Under the pieces are notes generated by a model. It did not search any database. It was given only the letters and a program-made list of their open reading frames with translations, and had not been told where the DNA came from. A stretch of DNA of 64,000 nucleotides from Actinoplanes flavus (GTDB lineage: Bacteria > Actinomycetota > Actinomycetes > Mycobacteriales > Micromonosporaceae). Location: assembly GCF_017592555.1 (NCBI RefSeq), contig NZ_JAGFNS010000012.1, positions 124,001 through 188,000 on the forward strand, given 5' to 3'. Shown here piece by piece: positions 63,291-64,000 of this stretch (its first letter is position 1; every line of letters starts with the position of its first letter). A program made the translations under genes and the position numbers.

Positions 63291-64000
63291 TCAGGCGGGT
63301 ACGAGCGGCGCGTCCACCGACTCGGACAGCAGCTGATACACGTTGTACGCCTGCTTGATGACCGGGTGGGCGACGTTGCGGACCGGCACCCCACCGGGCG
63401 TACGGCCGCGCTCCGAACCGTGGTGGGCGTGCCCGTGCAGGGCCAGGGCGGTCGGCGCCGAGTCGATGGCGTGACCGAGCTGGTAACAACCCAGGAACGC
63501 GTAGATCTCCAGTGGCTCGCCGACCAGGGTGTCCGGCACCGGCGAGTAGTGGGTGAGCGCCACCAGCGCGTCACATCGGACCGAGCGCAGCGCCTCGCCG
63601 AGCCGGGCTGAGATCTCCTCGGTGGTGCCGACGAACGTCTTCATCTCCCGTTCGCCGAAGTTGCTGGCGCAGGCGCCGGCGAAACCCCCGCCGAACCCCT
63701 TCGCGCCGGCGATGCCGAGCCGGTGCCCGCGGATCTCCAGCACCGTGGCCGAGCACTCCAGGACGGTGATCCCGGAGTTGGTCAGCACCTCGGCGACCTG
63801 CTGCTCCTGGTCACTCTGGTGGTCGTGGTTGCCGAGCACCACCACGACCGGTACGGCCAGCCCGCCGAACTCCGTGGCGAAGCACTTCGCCTCCTCGACC
63901 GTCCCGTGCCGGGTCAGGTCGCCGGCGACGAGCAGCGCGTCGGCCCGGTCGGGCAACTCCTCGAGGGCGGGCCGGAAGCGGCCCACCACGTCCTTGTCCA
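63291..64000 (-). CDS. Calcineurin-like metallophosphoesterase, 5' end outside window
   Basis: The last 236 codons of a metallophosphoesterase. Metal motifs appear in order: AGDLTRHGT (GD), VLGNHDHQS (GNHD), a later LTHYSPV and ALHGHAHHG (GHxH). The frame is open to the window edge; an internal GTG at 63989 is probably not the start, because the expected first DxH motif is missing. It could be a cyclic nucleotide or general phosphodiesterase. The stop is 42 bases from the small membrane gene on the same strand. Confidence 0.85.
   Translation of the reverse strand, partial: DKDVVGRFRPALEELPDRADALLVAGDLTRHGTVEEAKCFATEFGGLAVPVVVVLGNHDHQSDQEQQVAEVLTNSGITVLECSATVLEIRGHRLGIAGAKGFGGGFAGACASNFGEREMKTFVGTTEEISARLGEALRSVRCDALVALTHYSPVPDTLVGEPLEIYAFLGCYQLGHAIDSAPTALALHGHAHHGSERGRTPGGVPVRNVAHPVIKQAYNVYQLLSESVDAPLVPA

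Noticed and set aside
1..64000. tRNA, rRNA, riboswitch or insertion-sequence genes
   Set aside because: I looked for T-loop and anticodon patterns, conserved riboswitch cores and transposase motifs and saw none; a covariance-model scan would be needed to be certain.

Overview
The window is a roughly 72% GC stretch of actinobacterial chromosome. Strong G/C at third codon positions, many GTG (and one TTG) starts, four-base ATGA/GTGA gene overlaps, a conservon (NIT-type sensor kinase, roadblock, DUF742, GTPase), a SARP regulator and two ECF sigma operons all fit a soil actinomycete. The Micromonosporaceae (Actinoplanes-like) are the best guess; this is inference, because no rRNA or tRNA gene is present. 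I see no insertion sequence, prophage or CRISPR array. About 58 protein genes are supported, two of them cut by the window edges.

Layout. 1-2 kb: end of an APC permease and two acetyltransferase-like genes. 2-20 kb: a plant-glycan region holding a secreted GH5-X2-CBM46 endoglucanase, an ECF sigma/membrane propeller pair, LysE, GH3, a ROK repressor, an LplABC-type sugar ABC importer, a GH95-like enzyme and a GH42 beta-galactosidase. Repressor-type palindromes lie in the promoters, and between lplC and the GH95 gene sits a block of tandem repeats with a 100-nt hairpin. 19-25.9 kb: GlxA-type regulator, rhodanese, LtrA, alditol oxidase, MHYT sensor, KAS III and a PRC-barrel-like protein. 26-34 kb: an unusual flippase/acyltransferase fusion, CorA, a DrrAB-type ABC exporter divergent from a WYL regulator, and a second ECF sigma operon. 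35-41 kb: two GNATs, GH20, a CYP152 peroxygenase, an M48 protease and a small membrane-anchored protein. 41-49 kb: two paralogous hypothetical proteins, the cvnABCD conservon, and a SARP with a membrane region and a helix-hairpin-helix tail. 49-64 kb: lipoprotein, lactonase-like propeller, SBP-VWA protein, xylR-xylA-xylB, a PL1 pectate lyase, MFS, GH13 alpha-glucosidase, HD hydrolase, a second MHYT protein, a 47-residue membrane protein and a metallophosphoesterase.

How the genes fit together. The secreted GH5, CBM46-bearing endoglucanase and the pectate lyase would release oligosaccharides. The LplABC importer would bring some of them in, and the GH3, GH42, GH95 and GH13 enzymes, none of which shows a signal peptide, would trim them inside the cell. 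XylA and XylB would feed released xylose into the pentose phosphate pathway. The importer promoter and the GH95/GH42 divergent promoter share a GTTTAGACG/AAACTAA operator and an identical 12-nt leader, so the ROK repressor next to the importer probably controls both. Two near-matches to the CebR box tie the same region to cello-oligosaccharide control. Together these suggest a fucosylated or galactosylated hemicellulose such as xyloglucan as the natural substrate, but that remains an inference.
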